Shown in pieces: positions 63,290 to 64,000 of a stretch of 64,000 nucleotides of DNA. The notes beneath the pieces were generated by a model, which was not told the DNA's origin, searched no databases, and saw only the letters and a list, made by a program, of their open reading frames with translations. Made by a program: the position numbers and the translations under genes. The DNA lies in the NCBI GenBank assembly GCA_963720765.1, contig CAVRGS010000013.1, positions 496,001 through 560,000 of the forward strand, read 5' to 3'. This DNA is from DASUAS01 sp963720765. Lineage in GTDB: Bacteria; Actinomycetota; Acidimicrobiia; IMCC26256; DASPTH01. Within the stretch, counting starts at the first letter, position 1; every line of letters starts with the position of its first letter.

Positions 63290-64000
63290 CAGTACGCGTC
63301 CATGTCGAGGAACTCGAAGGTGTCCACCGTGAGCGTGTCCTGGTCGACCACGGAGGAGAGCGAGCGCAGGATGAGGTGCAGCGGCGACGGCTGCAGCTTG
63401 CGCGGTGGCTGCATCCCGCGCACGCGCACGCGTGCGTTGAACCCGGCGTAGACCGCGTACGGCGCGCGATGGAAGCGGCACGCGGCGCCGATGATCGTGT
63501 CCGCGGTGGAGGGCTCGGTGGCCGAGCCTCGCCGCAGCACCTTGAGGATCACCGCAGCGCGGACACCGAACCGGACGTCGGTCGTGGTGACCGCGAACAG
63601 GTCGTCGGTGGTGTGGATCGCGTAACGGGTGCTGGGGCAGACCAGGCGCCATCGCAGGTACTCGGTGGTGTACGAGTTGGTCCACTGCTCCACCGGGAAT
63701 TCGTCGAGTCCGGCCGTGACGTCGGCGAACCGGCTCGAGGCGAGCAGTGCTGTGTCCACGGGCTCGCTGACGACGCCGCGGCCGGTGTGCAGCGGCGGGC
63801 ACAGCTTGACCGGCAGCGGGCCTGGGGTCTTCCAGCCCATGTACTTGACCACGGCGCCAATCGACTTGTCGTTGCAGACGCCGGTCGAGAACTGCCAACC
63901 GGCTCCGGTCGCCTCCTCGTAGATCTCGGCGCCGAGCTGCTGGAAGTAGCCCTTGCGCTGCGTGCCCGAGCGCGTGACGGCGTGGAGCGAGAACGCAGCC
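63289..64000 (-). CDS. GNAT-family acyltransferase, N-terminus beyond the window
   Basis: At least 236 residues are encoded, running off the right edge. The visible start SGTQRKGYFQQLGAEIYEEA contains the acetyl-CoA-binding Q/R-x-x-G-x motif of GNAT enzymes, then GWQFSTGVCNDKSIGAVVKY. The C-terminal part reads FGVRAAVILKVLRRGSATEP. It is probably an N-acetyltransferase for a sugar, which complements the deacetylase encoded by the overlapping gene. The stop TGA overlaps the deacetylase ATG. Confidence 0.7.
   Translation of the reverse strand, partial: AAFSLHAVTRSGTQRKGYFQQLGAEIYEEATGAGWQFSTGVCNDKSIGAVVKYMGWKTPGPLPVKLCPPLHTGRGVVSEPVDTALLASSRFADVTAGLDEFPVEQWTNSYTTEYLRWRLVCPSTRYAIHTTDDLFAVTTTDVRFGVRAAVILKVLRRGSATEPSTADTIIGAACRFHRAPYAVYAGFNARVRVRGMQPPRKLQPSPLHLILRSLSSVVDQDTLTVDTFEFLDMDAY

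Noticed and set aside
1..64000. CRISPR arrays, tRNA or rRNA genes, insertion sequences, prophage
   Set aside because: No regularly spaced repeats, cloverleaf-like sequence, transposase or phage structural proteins were found. The excisionase-type HTH near 33 kb is alone and looks regulatory.

Overview
The window is high-GC, gene-dense DNA from an actinobacterium. F420/FMN-type oxidoreductases, SCP-x-type thiolase/DUF35 genes, an actinobacterial Tad pilus locus, AftD-like arabinofuranosyltransferase paralogs and leaderless TANNNT promoters make an Acidimicrobiia-like or mycolata-related lineage plausible. No rRNA, tRNA or housekeeping marker is present to fix the taxonomy. No tRNA, rRNA, CRISPR array, insertion sequence or prophage gene was seen.

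Region 1 (1-10.4 kb) holds small catabolic and oxidoreductase genes: a nitroreductase tail, a CMD-fold protein, a PPOX flavoprotein, an ABM protein, a hydrolase, a DUF35-thiolase pair, an SDR, a HTD2/MaoC-type hydratase, a CaiB CoA-transferase and an EthD protein. Together they look like acyl-CoA (possibly steroid or terpenoid side-chain) degradation. Region 2 (10.4-15.7 kb) has a MarR regulator divergent from a DrrAB-type exporter, then a GH3 glycosidase with a PA14 insert. Region 3 (15.7-26.3 kb) is a co-directional minus-strand run of ten genes: F420 oxidoreductase, small unknown protein, molybdo-hydroxylase large subunit, P450, two CaiB proteins, ABM, gamma-glutamyltransferase-like protein and two tandem paralogs of unknown family. 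Region 4 (26.4-32.3 kb) has an SDR leading into a Liv-type ABC importer, with a convergent secreted cupredoxin protein.

Region 5 (32.3-40.7 kb) is a compact Tad/Flp pilus operon (cpaB-tadZ-tadA-tadB-tadC-pilin-TadE-TadE-TadG-secreted protein). A divergent excisionase-type HTH gene precedes it, and a perfect 14-bp inverted repeat brackets the operon promoter. Region 6 (40.7-64 kb) is for cell envelope and polysaccharide: a GH43 lipoprotein, a universal stress protein, a series of GT-C membrane glycosyltransferases including two large antiparallel AftD-like paralogs, a UDP-galactopyranose-mutase-like flavoprotein, an acyltransferase, a GT2 with DUF2304, a methyltransferase, a polysaccharide deacetylase and a GNAT protein running off the end.

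Two window-wide patterns matter when using this annotation. First, about 40 reading-frame breaks split otherwise well-conserved genes. Nearly all look like one duplicated base in a short G/C run, so most are probably sequence errors and not real pseudogenes. Second, genes within operons are joined by 4-bp GTGA/ATGA overlaps, while first genes are often leaderless: a TANNNT -10 box lies 6-9 nt before the start codon at eleven places.
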